The translations under genes and the position numbers were made by a program. A stretch of DNA of 35,945 bases. Origin: Bdellovibrionales bacterium. Its GTDB lineage: Bacteria > Bdellovibrionota > Bdellovibrionia > Bdellovibrionales > UBA1609. The DNA lies in the NCBI GenBank assembly GCA_013216195.1, contig JABSOQ010000022.1, positions 1-35,945 of the forward strand. The letters run 5' to 3'. Shown one piece after another: positions 17,964-28,364 of this stretch (positions are counted from its first letter, which is position 1; every line of letters begins with the position of its first letter). Below the pieces are notes generated by a model. It was not told the origin of the DNA. It worked only from the letters and a program-made list of their open reading frames with translations, and searched no databases.

Positions 17964-18509
17964 GTGAACCAAGAAGTAGGAATAGCAAGCAAAGCTAGCA
18001 CGAGAACGAAGATCATCAAAAGGTACCAAAACAGAAAACTCTATGACACCCAACAAAGCTGCTATGTCACACTCGATGATATCGCGAAAATGATTCGGGC
18101 CAACGAAGAAGTCATGGTGATCGACAACAAAACTAAGAACGACATCACTTCTGCTACTTTGACTCAGATCATTTTTGAGGCAGAAAAGAAAGCTGCTCAA
18201 TACGCGCCTCTTTTTACTCTAAGAGAGATCATTCAGAATGGTAACGGTAGCATCTCAAGCTTCTTGGCTAAGCTTGGTGCTTTTCCAAAAGACTACGCAG
18301 AACAGCAACAAGCACAGCAAGTTGTACCTGAAGTGGCTCAAGAGAAGATTGAAATCACAAAGCCGTCAGTTGACGATGTGAAGCAAACTCTTGAAGAGCG
18401 TGTTGCTAACGCAGCGAACAGCGTTCAGACAACTGAGTCTACGAGCTCAACTTTCACTTCTGACTTGCCTGACCTGCCAAACAGCAATAGCAAAATCTTG
18501 GGTAGCTAG
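17964..18509 (+). CDS. phaR: PhaR-type polyhydroxyalkanoate synthesis regulator
   Basis: 181 aa with a GTG start preceded by GAGGGAGG. The N-terminal half carries the PHB/PHA accumulation regulator DNA-binding domain, with the typical KIIKRYQNRKLYDTQ block at about residues 16-30 and CYVTLDDIAKMIR after it. The C-terminal part is Gln/Thr/Ser-rich and variable. PhaR represses phasin and PHA genes in other bacteria and is released by PHA granules. No PHA synthesis gene is visible here. A strong terminator follows at 18541. Confidence 0.88.
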   Translation: MNQEVGIASKASTRTKIIKRYQNRKLYDTQQSCYVTLDDIAKMIRANEEVMVIDNKTKNDITSATLTQIIFEAEKKAAQYAPLFTLREIIQNGNGSISSFLAKLGAFPKDYAEQQQAQQVVPEVAQEKIEITKPSVDDVKQTLEERVANAANSVQTTESTSSTFTSDLPDLPNSNSKILGS

Positions 18510-18540
18510 TTGTAGTATCTTAAAATTTGAGTTTTGAAAG

Positions 18541-18566
18541 GCCTTGGGAAACCGAGGCTTTTTTTT
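18541..18566 (+). terminator. Rho-independent terminator of phaR
   Basis: GCCTTGG-GAAA-CCGAGGC (18541-18558) is a 7-base stem (one G-U pair) with a GNRA loop, followed by eight T. A second perfect stem, CATTTTG-TTGTG-CAAAATG (18569-18587), follows it and may help to stop transcription arriving from the convergent gene at 18649. Confidence 0.9.
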
Positions 18567-18648
18567 GCCATTTTGTTGTGCAAAATGAATTGAGCAGATG
18601 ATCAATCATAAACAGAAGCCAGTCGACATCGGCAGTCGAATGTTCGCG

Positions 18649-19209
18649 CTAGTTGTCTCTATTGAGATCGAACAATTCAATTACCACCCATATACCAATA
18701 CAAAAAACGAGCTCGCCGTACTCCAGTAAGATGTCTCCAAAAGTGTAGCCCCTCCCGATGTCTTTAATCATAAAAAAGAGAAGACCGAGCCCAATAAAAG
18801 GTAAGACAAACTTTCTATGCACTTCGCTGTCGTCAACTTCATTTGAATCATGCCAGTCGTACTCGATGACACCAGACTGAATTTGCAGCTGAGCTGTTCT
18901 ATGCTTCTCTGCAAACATCTTGGCTTCGTTTCCGATATAAAAACTACGCTTAGCTCCAAAATAAATAGCGAAACCAAAAGGTACAAAAGACAACATCATA
19001 GAACCAAAACCTGAGTAACCAAACATCGACTCTCGCACCACAAACAGATGCACCCCAAGAAAGAAATAGTTAATCCATGAGATACCGACATAAGAAGGCG
19101 CGACTATGCTCTTCATGTGTTTAAAGAAATAACCAATCCGCCATCTGAAATACAAAAAATAGGCGAAGTTAAAAATTGATAGCCAGATACCAATATAAAA
19201 ATCAGACAA
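18649..19209 (-). CDS. Multi-pass membrane protein, paralog of the preceding gene
   Basis: 186 aa with about four to five hydrophobic segments: two near the N-terminus, one or two in the middle (MMLSFVPFGFAIYFG) and two near the C-terminus. The loop after the middle segment reads GAKRSFYIGNEAKMFAEKH, which aligns with GAPRGFHVTGELKLISDKI of the gene before it, so the pair arose by duplication. It lies 5 bases after that gene, at the end of the lpoB-COG3014 cluster. No family recognised. Confidence 0.65.
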   Translation of the reverse strand: MSDFYIGIWLSIFNFAYFLYFRWRIGYFFKHMKSIVAPSYVGISWINYFFLGVHLFVVRESMFGYSGFGSMMLSFVPFGFAIYFGAKRSFYIGNEAKMFAEKHRTAQLQIQSGVIEYDWHDSNEVDDSEVHRKFVLPFIGLGLLFFMIKDIGRGYTFGDILLEYGELVFCIGIWVVIELFDLNRDN

Positions 19210-19214
19210 AGCGC

Positions 19215-19784
19215 CTACTCCTCTTGAAAACCCAGAAAACCGGCAACGGCATCAATCACATAAACAAAAACTGTGGCTCCCACTGAGAAAACTGCAGCCT
19301 CATTTGCGGCATCAATTAATGAATAATTCTCATCAACGTAGGGAAGCTCCTCTAGCATCAGCATGAAAAACAGAAGCAGGGCCACAAAAATGTGAATCGG
19401 TATCGATGTTGGCGATTGCTGCTGAACAAGCCTACCCGAGGTGCCTCTGACTGCCTTGCTGTTTTGAGCCTCGGCTCTAATTTTATCAGAGATCAACTTC
19501 AGTTCACCCGTGACATGAAACCCGCGCGGAGCACCCACGAGTATAGCCAACGAAATTACAGGAGCTGACACCAAAGCTGATACCCAAATGTGAGACAAAA
19601 AATAGGGCTGAAAAAAAACGGCGATACCCACACCCATCAAAAGCAATCCAACCCAAGGAATACCGTTAGATAGCCCCAGCCCTTTACCTCTGAGCGATTT
19701 ACGAAGCTTTAGAACCTGTGAGTAAAAATAAATCCAGTAAGAAAACCCAGCGACAATCAATGCCGCACCTACCAGACCCCTCAT
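19215..19784 (-). CDS. Multi-pass membrane protein, first of a tandem paralog pair
   Basis: 189 aa, four hydrophobic segments arranged as two, one or two, then two around a polar loop (about residues 85-125), the same layout as the gene after it. The motif GAPRGFHVTGELKLISDKI marks their relationship. It begins 3 bases after the stop of the COG3014-like gene and so belongs to that operon. Function unknown; by position it may be tied to peptidoglycan-synthase regulation. Confidence 0.65.
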   Translation of the reverse strand: MRGLVGAALIVAGFSYWIYFYSQVLKLRKSLRGKGLGLSNGIPWVGLLLMGVGIAVFFQPYFLSHIWVSALVSAPVISLAILVGAPRGFHVTGELKLISDKIRAEAQNSKAVRGTSGRLVQQQSPTSIPIHIFVALLLFFMLMLEELPYVDENYSLIDAANEAAVFSVGATVFVYVIDAVAGFLGFQEE

Positions 19785-19787
19785 GAA

Positions 19788-21029
19788 CTACCTTACCGAT
19801 CGAAACAGCAAAAAAGTTTTCTTACCTGGTTTCACTGCAACAGTTTTCGGAGTCATGTATTCACCTGATCCCTCGTCGAGATCAGTTAGGCCTTCAGCTG
19901 ATACAGAATGCTCACCAGCGGGTACGGCAATTCGAGCGACCTGAAAAGTATCTGGCAAGGTGAACCAATGTCTCAAGTCGGCTCTGTCTGCCGCATTTAA
20001 GCCAATCTTTGATATTGCTCCGAGCAGTTCGTTTTCTTGGGCCAGCCGCTGAGCCACCAATTCTTTTGCAACTCGACCGGCAACCCTTTTGGCGATCATG
20101 CCTGCATAGGCGTCATTCAGTGTCTTCACTGCCACATCTGAAACGCTATAAATGGGTTGGCTCATAGACTCTTTTTCGTGGCCAACTTTTAACTTCATAT
20201 ACTTGGTGTAGCTAAACCGGCGCTGAAGTTCAGGTATCGACCTCCACTGGGTATTGGGCACCTTTTGAGGCCCCCATCCCTGCAGGTACACCAGCACAAC
20301 CTCTCCCCAACCCTTTGGTATGCGCTGATCATCTTTAAAGCCATACTGCTTTTTGAACTTTTTAACTTCTGAATAGCGTCTGGCATTTGCAGCCGATCGA
20401 ATGAGGTCTGCTTTCAAGTAGAGAACATCTGGTTTCAGCTTTTTCACTCTTCTATAGTCAATAAAAGCTCCATCCCAATCTCTATCTTGTTCGCGAATCA
20501 TCGCAGCCAAATAAAAGGCAAACGGGTTCTGCTCGTAGGGCCTTTTGGCTTCGTATTTGTACTTATAGAGTTTGTCGTTGAGCTTTCTTGTCTCAACCAT
20601 GGCGGCCTCAAGATTATTTAGCATCAGAAAATTAATCGCCAACATCGCGTTGATCAGAACTTTTTCGTAGTCTTCACCCTTGTATTGCTCAACCTCAGCA
20701 GAAGTTAAGATCGAGGCCGAAATGTTTGAGATCGAGTAGTAGTCTTTAATCTCTGTGAGCTGCTCTGCTAGAAGAAATGCCTTATTCGACTCTTCATAAT
20801 CACCGGCAATTTGCATTGCGGTCCCGTACTCGAACAGAAATACAATTTGATCTTTGCCATCTGTAAACGCCTTTTCTTTGATGCTTTCAGCAAAGCCCCT
20901 GGCATTACCGGCGCGAATCATCGTCTGGGTATTGCTCATCTCACTGTTGTAAGATGCACAACCCACGATGATCACAGACAGAACAAACACAGACAGTAAA
21001 CGGCGCAAATTACAGCAGCGGCTCTCCAA
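19788..21029 (-). CDS. COG3014-like TPR lipoprotein, neighbour of LpoB
   Basis: 413 aa starting at a TTG with AGAGGGG upstream; a second in-frame TTG seven codons on is possible. The signal ends in lipobox IVGC at about residues 21-24. The body is mostly helical with TPR-like units (YEESNKAFLLAEQL, NLEAAMVETRKLNDKLYKY, WDGAFIDYRRVKKLKPD), as in COG3014 proteins, which often sit next to lpoB. The C-terminal part, about residues 300-413, is compact and includes a DEGSGEYMTPKTVAVKPGKK segment. It probably assists the LpoB-PBP system at the outer membrane, by context. Confidence 0.75.
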   Translation of the reverse strand: MESRCCNLRRLLSVFVLSVIIVGCASYNSEMSNTQTMIRAGNARGFAESIKEKAFTDGKDQIVFLFEYGTAMQIAGDYEESNKAFLLAEQLTEIKDYYSISNISASILTSAEVEQYKGEDYEKVLINAMLAINFLMLNNLEAAMVETRKLNDKLYKYKYEAKRPYEQNPFAFYLAAMIREQDRDWDGAFIDYRRVKKLKPDVLYLKADLIRSAANARRYSEVKKFKKQYGFKDDQRIPKGWGEVVLVYLQGWGPQKVPNTQWRSIPELQRRFSYTKYMKLKVGHEKESMSQPIYSVSDVAVKTLNDAYAGMIAKRVAGRVAKELVAQRLAQENELLGAISKIGLNAADRADLRHWFTLPDTFQVARIAVPAGEHSVSAEGLTDLDEGSGEYMTPKTVAVKPGKKTFLLFRSVR

Positions 21030-21045
21030 CGCTTTTCCCCTCTTT

Positions 21046-21060
21046 GAGACCCAAGGTCTC
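21046..21060 (-). other. Short perfect hairpin before the COG3014-like gene
   Basis: GAGACC-CAA-GGTCTC forms a 6-base stem with a 3-base loop, in the leader between the lpoB terminator and the 21029 start, upstream of its ribosome site. Confidence 0.35.
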
Positions 21061-21065
21061 CCCTA

Positions 21066-21100
21066 AATAAAAACAGCGAGGGATATTATCCGCCCGCTGT
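21066..21100 (-). terminator. Terminator between lpoB and the COG3014-like gene
   Basis: On the minus strand ACAGCG and CGCTGT pair around an inner GGATA/TATCC stem, followed by TTTTTATT. It would end or attenuate transcription after lpoB, letting lpoB be made in excess over the downstream genes. Confidence 0.6.
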
Positions 21101-21131
21101 CTTTTACTCTCAAATGCCTCAGGCAAAAATC

Positions 21132-21731
21132 TTACAAACCAACTCGTTGCTTTTTGAAGCGCTTACGAAGCTGTTTGTAATCAGACCAAACCATCACGCC
21201 AGTTTTCAAGTTAGTCATCTGCATAGTGACTTTGTAGTAAACCGACTTGTCACGGCCTGCCTGCTGAACAATTGAGTCTAAACGACCGTTAAGAATGAAA
21301 TCTGCACCGGTTTGTTGACCACCCTCTTTGCGTGAGTTGCGTGCAGCATTGTTCTTCTGATACTCGATCTCTTCGGCGATATCTTCACGCGCTGCTTTGT
21401 CAACAAATTGAACTCGGCCACCTCTCATCAACTCAACTCGCACCATATCGGTAATACTTTGAGTGTCGATATGCTCACTAGTTTTGTTCTGCAGTCTAGT
21501 CACCATAACAACTGGTGGGCGCTTGGCATTCGCAATTGAGTAAGAGCCTGTGGCACTCGCAACTAGATCGCGAACCACTTTTTGCATGTCGCTCTCTGAC
21601 CACTTGTCATTCAACAAGTTTGCATCGTTAACGTTGTTATCGTAATCGCCTTTTACAAATGCTTTTGGACCACATCCAGATAGAACTGAAAGACCCGTAA
21701 TCATTAAGATAATTAGAGTGATATTTTTCAT
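21132..21731 (-). CDS. lpoB: Penicillin-binding protein activator LpoB
   Basis: Started at the ATG at 21731, which follows AAGGAG, the product is 199 aa with lipobox LSGC at about residues 17-20. The mature part matches LpoB: PVVMVTRLQNKTSEHIDT, then VRVELMRGGRVQFVDKAAR and GADFILNGRLDSI, ending with a conserved VWSDYKQLRKRF. LpoB is an outer-membrane lipoprotein that activates the peptidoglycan synthase PBP1B. The first gene of a cluster with the COG3014-like gene and two membrane proteins. A possible promoter lies upstream (TTGCTC at 21788-21783, 17-base spacer, TAAAAT at 21765-21760). Confidence 0.88.
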   Translation of the reverse strand: MKNITLIILMITGLSVLSGCGPKAFVKGDYDNNVNDANLLNDKWSESDMQKVVRDLVASATGSYSIANAKRPPVVMVTRLQNKTSEHIDTQSITDMVRVELMRGGRVQFVDKAAREDIAEEIEYQKNNAARNSRKEGGQQTGADFILNGRLDSIVQQAGRDKSVYYKVTMQMTNLKTGVMVWSDYKQLRKRFKKQRVGL

Positions 21732-21933
21732 GAAAGTCTCCTTCATTCACAGTCCTCACATTTTAGGTGGGGGCCCTGCGAAGAGCAACCCTAGTATTCG
21801 ACGCGCTTAGCTTTTGGACATTGGGCGGAATTCGATCATAAGTGTGGCGAAAACCCCACGATACTGATTTCAAATTGCTTCTCAGATTGCATACATTGCT
21901 TTTCAAAATTGGGCTCTACATGGGGGTGTAAAA

Positions 21934-22368
21934 TTGCACATAAAAAATTCGCGCCTAGCCAGTACTTATTTGCGGCGAGTCATAGGCTTCGAGCAAGAAG
22001 AGTTTTGGGTACTGTGCCTGACTTCTAAGCTGCAACTGATATCGGCGAAGCTTATGTTTCTCGGCACTGTCGACAAATGTCTGATTCACCCCAGAGATAT
22101 CTTTAGGTACGCCATGCAAGAAAATGCCTCCAAGATCATGATCGCTCATAGCCATCCTCATGGAGGCCCAGAACCATCGGGCGAAGACATCAGAGTCACA
22201 GATAGGCTAATCGAGGTCGGCTACCTTGTCGGAATACCCGTAGTTGATCACATTATTTTGAGCAAGAGAGGCTATGTCAGTTGCCTTGACAAAAAAGTCG
22301 TAAATTTCTTCAGTGAAAGTAGCTACCGTCGGGCAGAAAGATTTAAGCCCTTCAGTTTTCAATCTTAG
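21934..22368 (+). CDS. Short RadC-like JAB-domain protein
   Basis: 144 aa from a TTG start. It has the JAMM/MPN metal-binding motif of RadC proteins: E22 near EQEEFWVL, H72-S-H74-P and S82..D85 in HSHPHGGPEPSGED. Normal RadC has about 220 aa and an N-terminal helix-hairpin-helix region, which is missing here. So this is either a truncated RadC or a stand-alone JAB protein. Its stop touches that of the convergent gene. Biological role of RadC is itself uncertain. Confidence 0.75.
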   Translation: MHIKNSRLASTYLRRVIGFEQEEFWVLCLTSKLQLISAKLMFLGTVDKCLIHPRDIFRYAMQENASKIMIAHSHPHGGPEPSGEDIRVTDRLIEVGYLVGIPVVDHIILSKRGYVSCLDKKVVNFFSESSYRRAERFKPFSFQS

Positions 22369-23007
22369 CTAGTAGCCTTGACGGTCAAGTAGCTTATCTA
22401 AGGTGGCGGTACCACGGTAAGGTTCTTTGTTGTTGATTCTCTTTACCTCGGTAACCTCGAGGTCTTCATTTATTTCGACCTGATAGCCTTGCTCGTAAGC
22501 ATTTTGCACAAAGGTCTCTATAAAAGCCAACTTTTGCTGGTAATCGTATCTGTCTAAAACCTTCATGCGATGTATCTTGGCTTCAATTCGGTCAGAGGGG
22601 TTCATGTGCGAATCGTATACGTTGCCGCTTCCAAAAATGTCTTCATAAACTTCAGAACTGCCATCATGAACTCTTGGATCAATCATTTCGTATCTTTTTT
22701 CTGACAGCACATCCGGATCAAAGTTATTGTCAGCGCCTTTTCGAGAGGCTTGGTTGTCAGCCTTGACCTTACGGGCGCGAAAGTCGATTAGAGACTGATC
22801 TGATTGAAGGTTTTGGTTTACCATCGCATTGACCTGTTTATCGATCTCGGTGTTACCTGAAGACTTGGAGTTGCTTTGATCAAGATTGAACAGTTCAGGT
22901 GTGAACGACAAGATCGTAACAAACACGCAGCCCAACGACGTACCTATGATGTAGAGTAGGTTGTCTTTAAACGTGGTCTGAATGTCTTGAAGAACGCTTT
23001 TCCCCAC
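22369..23007 (-). CDS. Membrane-anchored hypothetical protein
   Basis: 212 aa with one hydrophobic segment at about residues 17-36 and a long hydrophilic, charged remainder (mostly helical with a Tyr-rich middle, ending in a compact beta-like segment QVEINEDLEVTEVKRI). I recognise no domain. The gene is isolated: convergent with the RadC-like gene and separated by 169 bases without visible signals from the lipoprotein at 23177. Confidence 0.6.
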   Translation of the reverse strand: MGKSVLQDIQTTFKDNLLYIIGTSLGCVFVTILSFTPELFNLDQSNSKSSGNTEIDKQVNAMVNQNLQSDQSLIDFRARKVKADNQASRKGADNNFDPDVLSEKRYEMIDPRVHDGSSEVYEDIFGSGNVYDSHMNPSDRIEAKIHRMKVLDRYDYQQKLAFIETFVQNAYEQGYQVEINEDLEVTEVKRINNKEPYRGTATLDKLLDRQGY

Positions 23008-23176
23008 TTACTCTCCTAAGGCCTTTGCCTATAAATAAGCAAAACCACTGCCAGTTTGACTGTTCTGAGGAGTCATTCTATTGAATCTCAGCTTCTTATC
23101 TCAGTTTGGAACGTCGACTCTTTTGACAGGCGTATTGCCGAAAATCAATGGTTAAACTCTGACTTTAAGGCTCTTG

Positions 23177-23578
23177 CTATTTTGAAGTGAGATCTGTCAT
23201 TTCTTCGATTCGGCAACGGGTTTGACCCCGAATGTCGAGACACCCCAAAAAAGTAAAAGTGAACATTTTTATGTCATCGACTAACTCTGGCTTCTGATAG
23301 AACAGATGCTTCTCGACGAATTCTTTTGATTGATCTGCAGTGAGTGTAATCTGGTCACCGCTTGCGAGAGTCGTGTCGCAGCTCCAGCCTCTCTTATTTG
23401 TGCACTTGGTAGCCGTGAGCGAGCTGCCCGGGGCAGTTAAATCTCGATCTAAGAATACTTTCAGACCAGTTGAATCAACGAACTGAATTGGTGGTTTGCT
23501 GACTTTTGATTCGACGGCCTTCTTTTGGCCCACACACCCAAAAATTAGAAAAACCAAAATGAAGACTGAATTGCGCAT
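23177..23578 (-). CDS. Small lipoprotein, last gene of the mreB operon
   Basis: 133 aa with lipobox IFGC (about residues 12-15). The mature protein has several cysteines (KCTNKRGWSC, GCLDIRGQTRC), which may pair in the periplasm. It starts 5 bases after the histidine kinase stop, so it is co-transcribed with it. No family recognised. Confidence 0.65.
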   Translation of the reverse strand: MRNSVFILVFLIFGCVGQKKAVESKVSKPPIQFVDSTGLKVFLDRDLTAPGSSLTATKCTNKRGWSCDTTLASGDQITLTADQSKEFVEKHLFYQKPELVDDIKMFTFTFLGCLDIRGQTRCRIEEMTDLTSK

Positions 23579-23583
23579 AAGGC

Positions 23584-25539
23584 CTAGCTGTCCTGGGATG
23601 GCCCTTGTTTTGGTAAAATAATTCTAAACTTAGTACCCTTGCCGGGCTCCGAATCTACTTTGATTTCTCCATTGTGTTTTTGAATGACACCATAGGTAAT
23701 ACTCAGCCCCAAGCCGGTTCCGGTACCTAAACCTTTCGTCGTAAAAAATGGATCAAATATCTTCAGTCGAGTCTCTTCATCCATCCCCTTGCCGGTGTCT
23801 TCAATTTCAACAGCGATGTGATCATGATCAGGCTCAAGGGTTCTGATCGTTATTGTACCCTCCCCCTCAATGGCCTGGGCGGCATTCGACAGAATATTCA
23901 TAAAGACTTGATTCAACTGGCTGGGGTAACAATTCACTTCAGAAATGCCGCTGTACTCTTCAACTACCTGAATTCGGTTTTTTAGCTCTCCAGTGAGTAG
24001 CCTTAATGTGTTCTGCAAGCTGTCTTCAATGTTAACCTCTTTGAGCTGAGCCTCCTCAAGACGAGAAAAGTTTCGCAGGCCCAAAACAATGTCTCTAGTC
24101 CTTCTGGCACCATCTTCACAAGAAGTGATCAAACGAGGCATGTCTTCTACAATATAATCAAAATCCGCTTCTTCTTTGGCTGCTGTTAATTTCTTGGTGT
24201 CTTTTTCGGCGACACCAACTAGATCGACCAATTTTTCTGAGTACTCTCGAAGGTGGGTCATGTTTGAATAGATAAAACCAATAGGATTATTAAGTTCATG
24301 GGCAACCCCGGCAACTAACTGACCGAGGCTCGCCATCTTGCCCGAGTGAATTAGCCTCGCTTGTGTTTCTTTGATCTTGAGATTAGCACTCTCTAGCTGT
24401 GTGATTTTGTCTTTCAAGTCTTTTTGCGATTTATGAATTTTGTCAGACATCTCATTGAAGCTGTCGACGAGCATACCAAGTTCGGTGTCGTTGTTGCTTT
24501 CGATCTTAACCCCACCCTTTTCAAAGTCAGCGCCTTTAATAGCCTCAAGAACATTGTAAAGTGGCTTCAATATGATTTTTGAAACGATAAAAGAACAAAC
24601 CAAAATTGTGAAACTGATCGTAAGTACTATGTATAAAAAAGCATTTTGAACATTCTCGAGTACAGAACTTGCCGAACGCTTCGAAGCTGCTAGCCCTACG
24701 TAAAAGTTTGTGGCGGCAAAGTCGATCTTTTTAACAATAAATCGAAATGGCTCTCCTCGAAGAACATGATCAAAGTAAACCACCTCGTCTTCATCGCCCT
24801 GAACTTGATCTTGAAAAAATTGACTCTTGTATTCAATAAGATCCTGATGACTGGCAAACACTCTCTTGCCGTCTTCTTTAAAAAACAGGAGCTCAACTGC
24901 CATGCGATTCTTTGTGTTCATTAAGAAGACTTGGTCAAGATGCAGAGTTTCTTCTATGTAGCCTACAACCACTCCCGAGGTTGATTCTATTGGGCTGTAA
25001 ATCGTCAGCTCTAACTGGCCCTCTATTGAATTGTTTCTCGCTGAGGCAGTGTCGACGCGTATGTCTAGTAAGCTAAGTTGACCTTCAACTTGTATCTTTT
25101 GCAGTAAGTCTTCTGCCAACACAATGTCACCGTTTTCAAGGCTCTCCTGCCTTTGAATGCGGCCACTTGAATCTTTAAATAGAGCGACTTTTAGTGCCCC
25201 ATCTCTTCTAAACATATAGGTACGATGTGAAAAGCCGCTCAATAGCTTTGTCTTCAAAATGTCTCGAACTTTAGAGAAAGAGTTTTGAGAAGAGTAATAG
25301 ATGAGAGACTTGTCGCGAACGTTCTGCTTAGTTTGCTCGATCAAAGAACTTTCAAATTCTTGAAGAATCACCTCAAGTTCACGAGCGTTACCTTTGAGTC
25401 TCTGGCTCAGCTCTTGGTCAAGAGCCTGCTCGTACTTTACCAATGAGAAGCCGGTAATGAACACCAATGGAACGATGGCAAAGAAGATGAATCCTAAGAT
25501 TAAGATCGTCCTTAGTGACTTTCTGGGCTTTAGCTTCAT
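23584..25539 (-). CDS. Sensor histidine kinase with periplasmic Cache-like domain
   Basis: 651 aa: a transmembrane segment at about residues 12-34, a periplasmic region of about 260 residues with the look of a double Cache sensor, a second segment at about 301-322, HAMP and a short coiled coil, then H414 ([13 protein letters not shown], NtrB-like), N552, DTGKGM from D581 and GTGTGLGLS at 605-613. The kinase core resembles those of NtrB/ZraS type. No response regulator gene is adjacent, so its partner is elsewhere. It follows the anti-sigma-like gene by 13 bases. Confidence 0.92.
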   Translation of the reverse strand: MKLKPRKSLRTILILGFIFFAIVPLVFITGFSLVKYEQALDQELSQRLKGNARELEVILQEFESSLIEQTKQNVRDKSLIYYSSQNSFSKVRDILKTKLLSGFSHRTYMFRRDGALKVALFKDSSGRIQRQESLENGDIVLAEDLLQKIQVEGQLSLLDIRVDTASARNNSIEGQLELTIYSPIESTSGVVVGYIEETLHLDQVFLMNTKNRMAVELLFFKEDGKRVFASHQDLIEYKSQFFQDQVQGDEDEVVYFDHVLRGEPFRFIVKKIDFAATNFYVGLAASKRSASSVLENVQNAFLYIVLTISFTILVCSFIVSKIILKPLYNVLEAIKGADFEKGGVKIESNNDTELGMLVDSFNEMSDKIHKSQKDLKDKITQLESANLKIKETQARLIHSGKMASLGQLVAGVAHELNNPIGFIYSNMTHLREYSEKLVDLVGVAEKDTKKLTAAKEEADFDYIVEDMPRLITSCEDGARRTRDIVLGLRNFSRLEEAQLKEVNIEDSLQNTLRLLTGELKNRIQVVEEYSGISEVNCYPSQLNQVFMNILSNAAQAIEGEGTITIRTLEPDHDHIAVEIEDTGKGMDEETRLKIFDPFFTTKGLGTGTGLGLSITYGVIQKHNGEIKVDSEPGKGTKFRIILPKQGPSQDS

Positions 25540-25552
25540 TTGTGCTCACGCT

Positions 25553-26815
25553 CTAGTTGGTTGTTTCACCCTCAGAGACCTCAGGAGCAGAATCACCAGC
25601 GCTCTCTTCTGTTCCTCCAGTTACCTCGGTGGCATCTGGTGACAATGGAGATACTGACTGTCGCGAGTCTGCAGCAGAGGCAGCACCACCCGAAGTTTGT
25701 GTTGCCTCTTTGAGATCTTTATCCTCAACCCATAGGATAAAACGAATCTCGCCCTGGGGCATCACTTTCCAATGGGGGTCCTTAAAGATTCGGACCGGAC
25801 CAAAGGCTTTAAGCTTGTCGACTAAAGTGTCATAGTTCACTTCAGGCATAGAGAAGTGAAAGTAGCTGCCCTTCGGCTTTCTCCAACCTAGCCTCACTTT
25901 ACCGGCTTTTTTGCCACCCAAAGTTTGAATCTCAGCTCTGATTTGCTCAGTGACATAGTCGAGGTCACCCAGATCCATGTAAACTCTGTAGACAAAGCCC
26001 TTCAACCTAGGCTTTGCTGGCTTTGGCTTCATTGATTTTAGTTTTGCAGATTCAATTGCCGAGTCTCCAGCTGCCGCTAATGCTCCTGACTCGACCTTTG
26101 GCTTATCGCTTTTTGCAATAGAGATGGCGGTGGTTTTCTTAGGCTCTGCTTTCTTAGCTGCTTGCTTTTGAGCCGAGGCTTCAGCATCTTTCTTTACAGA
26201 CTCATCACTCTCTTTTGGCTTCGATTCAACTTTGGGCTCTGAAGTTGATGAGTTTTGATTTTCATTTGCCGCAAACAGATTTGGTGCTGCCGAATCTGAA
26301 CCCTCTTTCGAAGACATCTGCTCCTCTGGCGACAAAGGAACCTTGTCTTTCTCTTTTTCAACTTGCGCCAAGGTCATATCAGGTCTAGGTGCCGGCAACA
26401 TCTCAGTTAACTTCGGCCATCCGATCACCGCCACAAATGCTACCAATGTCGATATCGCAAGGGCCTCGAGCGTCCACTTAGTGACTTCTGGCCAATTTCT
26501 CCAGTGAACAAGTCTAAGAGCCTTCGAATGCCATGACCTCACCTGAGACAACTTGTACATGAGCTCCGAGGATATCTCTGTTTCAGCCAACTGATCACAA
26601 AACGCCATGCCTTCTTTAAGAGACTCAAGCTCCTCTCGAGTCTCAGAGTTCAATCTTAAAAATTCTGCGACAGACGACCTTCTGTGCTCATCCAGGTTAT
26701 CGGTAGCGTAATCATATAAAAGTTCATTGGCCAGAAATCGTGAAAGAGTTCTTTTTTTACCTTTTAACGGCTCAAAGTCATCTGGTCGATGAGGGCTGTG
26801 CTCTTGTTTAGCCAT
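25553..26815 (-). CDS. Anti-sigma-factor-like membrane protein
   Basis: 420 aa. The N-terminal 110 residues are cytoplasmic and helical, as in anti-sigma domains but without a zinc-binding HxxxCxxC motif. A single membrane segment lies at about residues 112-132, followed by a long Lys/Glu/Ala/Ser linker (about 145-275) and a compact domain (about 280-380) reminiscent of DUF4349, a domain found in anti-sigma partners; the tail is Ser/Glu-rich. It overlaps the end of the sigma-like gene by 8 bases. The pairing supports a sigma/anti-sigma module, the linker spanning the periplasm. Confidence 0.65.
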   Translation of the reverse strand: MAKQEHSPHRPDDFEPLKGKKRTLSRFLANELLYDYATDNLDEHRRSSVAEFLRLNSETREELESLKEGMAFCDQLAETEISSELMYKLSQVRSWHSKALRLVHWRNWPEVTKWTLEALAISTLVAFVAVIGWPKLTEMLPAPRPDMTLAQVEKEKDKVPLSPEEQMSSKEGSDSAAPNLFAANENQNSSTSEPKVESKPKESDESVKKDAEASAQKQAAKKAEPKKTTAISIAKSDKPKVESGALAAAGDSAIESAKLKSMKPKPAKPRLKGFVYRVYMDLGDLDYVTEQIRAEIQTLGGKKAGKVRLGWRKPKGSYFHFSMPEVNYDTLVDKLKAFGPVRIFKDPHWKVMPQGEIRFILWVEDKDLKEATQTSGGAASAADSRQSVSPLSPDATEVTGGTEESAGDSAPEVSEGETTN

Positions 26816-27284
26816 TGGCCTTCACCATTCGCCCCAACACTCTCAAAGCGCTACCGACTCGGTATCTTACTGTGCCGGTGCTTACGTTTAATCCATTTGC
26901 GATGCCCTGATCAGAAAACTTGAGCACTTTTGACCAGAGAAGAATAAGGAACTCATCTTCTGCAGATTCTTTTCGAAATTCGCGCCATGGGCCGAGGTGA
27001 ACACCCTCTGGCACAAGCCAGCCACCTTCAATAGTCACCGCTGATTGAGTGCTTCGAATGCTCGACCTAAAGTTGTTCCAAATCTTTTGTGTTACCGCTA
27101 CCAGTACAGCCTCTTGGTTGAGGTCGGTAGAAGCTGGTTTTGGAGTGTCACCTTGCTCAGCAGATTCAAATCTTTTACGAATCTTTTGTAGGGCTTTGAC
27201 TGTTGCCTGAGTGGCTAACTTCTCATCTTGCAAAGCAAAATAGAAAAACAATGCCACCTGATGGCGCTGAAAACCCTCTGTCAT
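26808..27284 (-). CDS. Sigma-70 ECF-like protein (region 4 HTH)
   Basis: 158 aa. The C-terminal part has a region-4-type helix-turn-helix (SDQGIANGLNVSTGTVRYRV, about residues 123-142), and the N-terminal helices (FYFALQDEKLATQATVKAL) resemble region 2, although poorly conserved. It is near the lower size limit of ECF sigma factors. The next gene is an anti-sigma-like membrane protein with which it overlaps. Start is 5 bases after the mreB stop. It could also be a transcription regulator without sigma activity; the pairing makes ECF sigma most likely. Confidence 0.65.
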   Translation of the reverse strand: MTEGFQRHQVALFFYFALQDEKLATQATVKALQKIRKRFESAEQGDTPKPASTDLNQEAVLVAVTQKIWNNFRSSIRSTQSAVTIEGGWLVPEGVHLGPWREFRKESAEDEFLILLWSKVLKFSDQGIANGLNVSTGTVRYRVGSALRVLGRMVKANG

Positions 27285-27289
27285 CGAAA

Positions 27290-28360
<1,071 letters not shown>

Positions 28361-28364
28361 CTAC

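Noticed and set aside
17829-18200. Minus-strand open frame across the phaR start
   Set aside because: It is antisense to phaR and has no features of its own.
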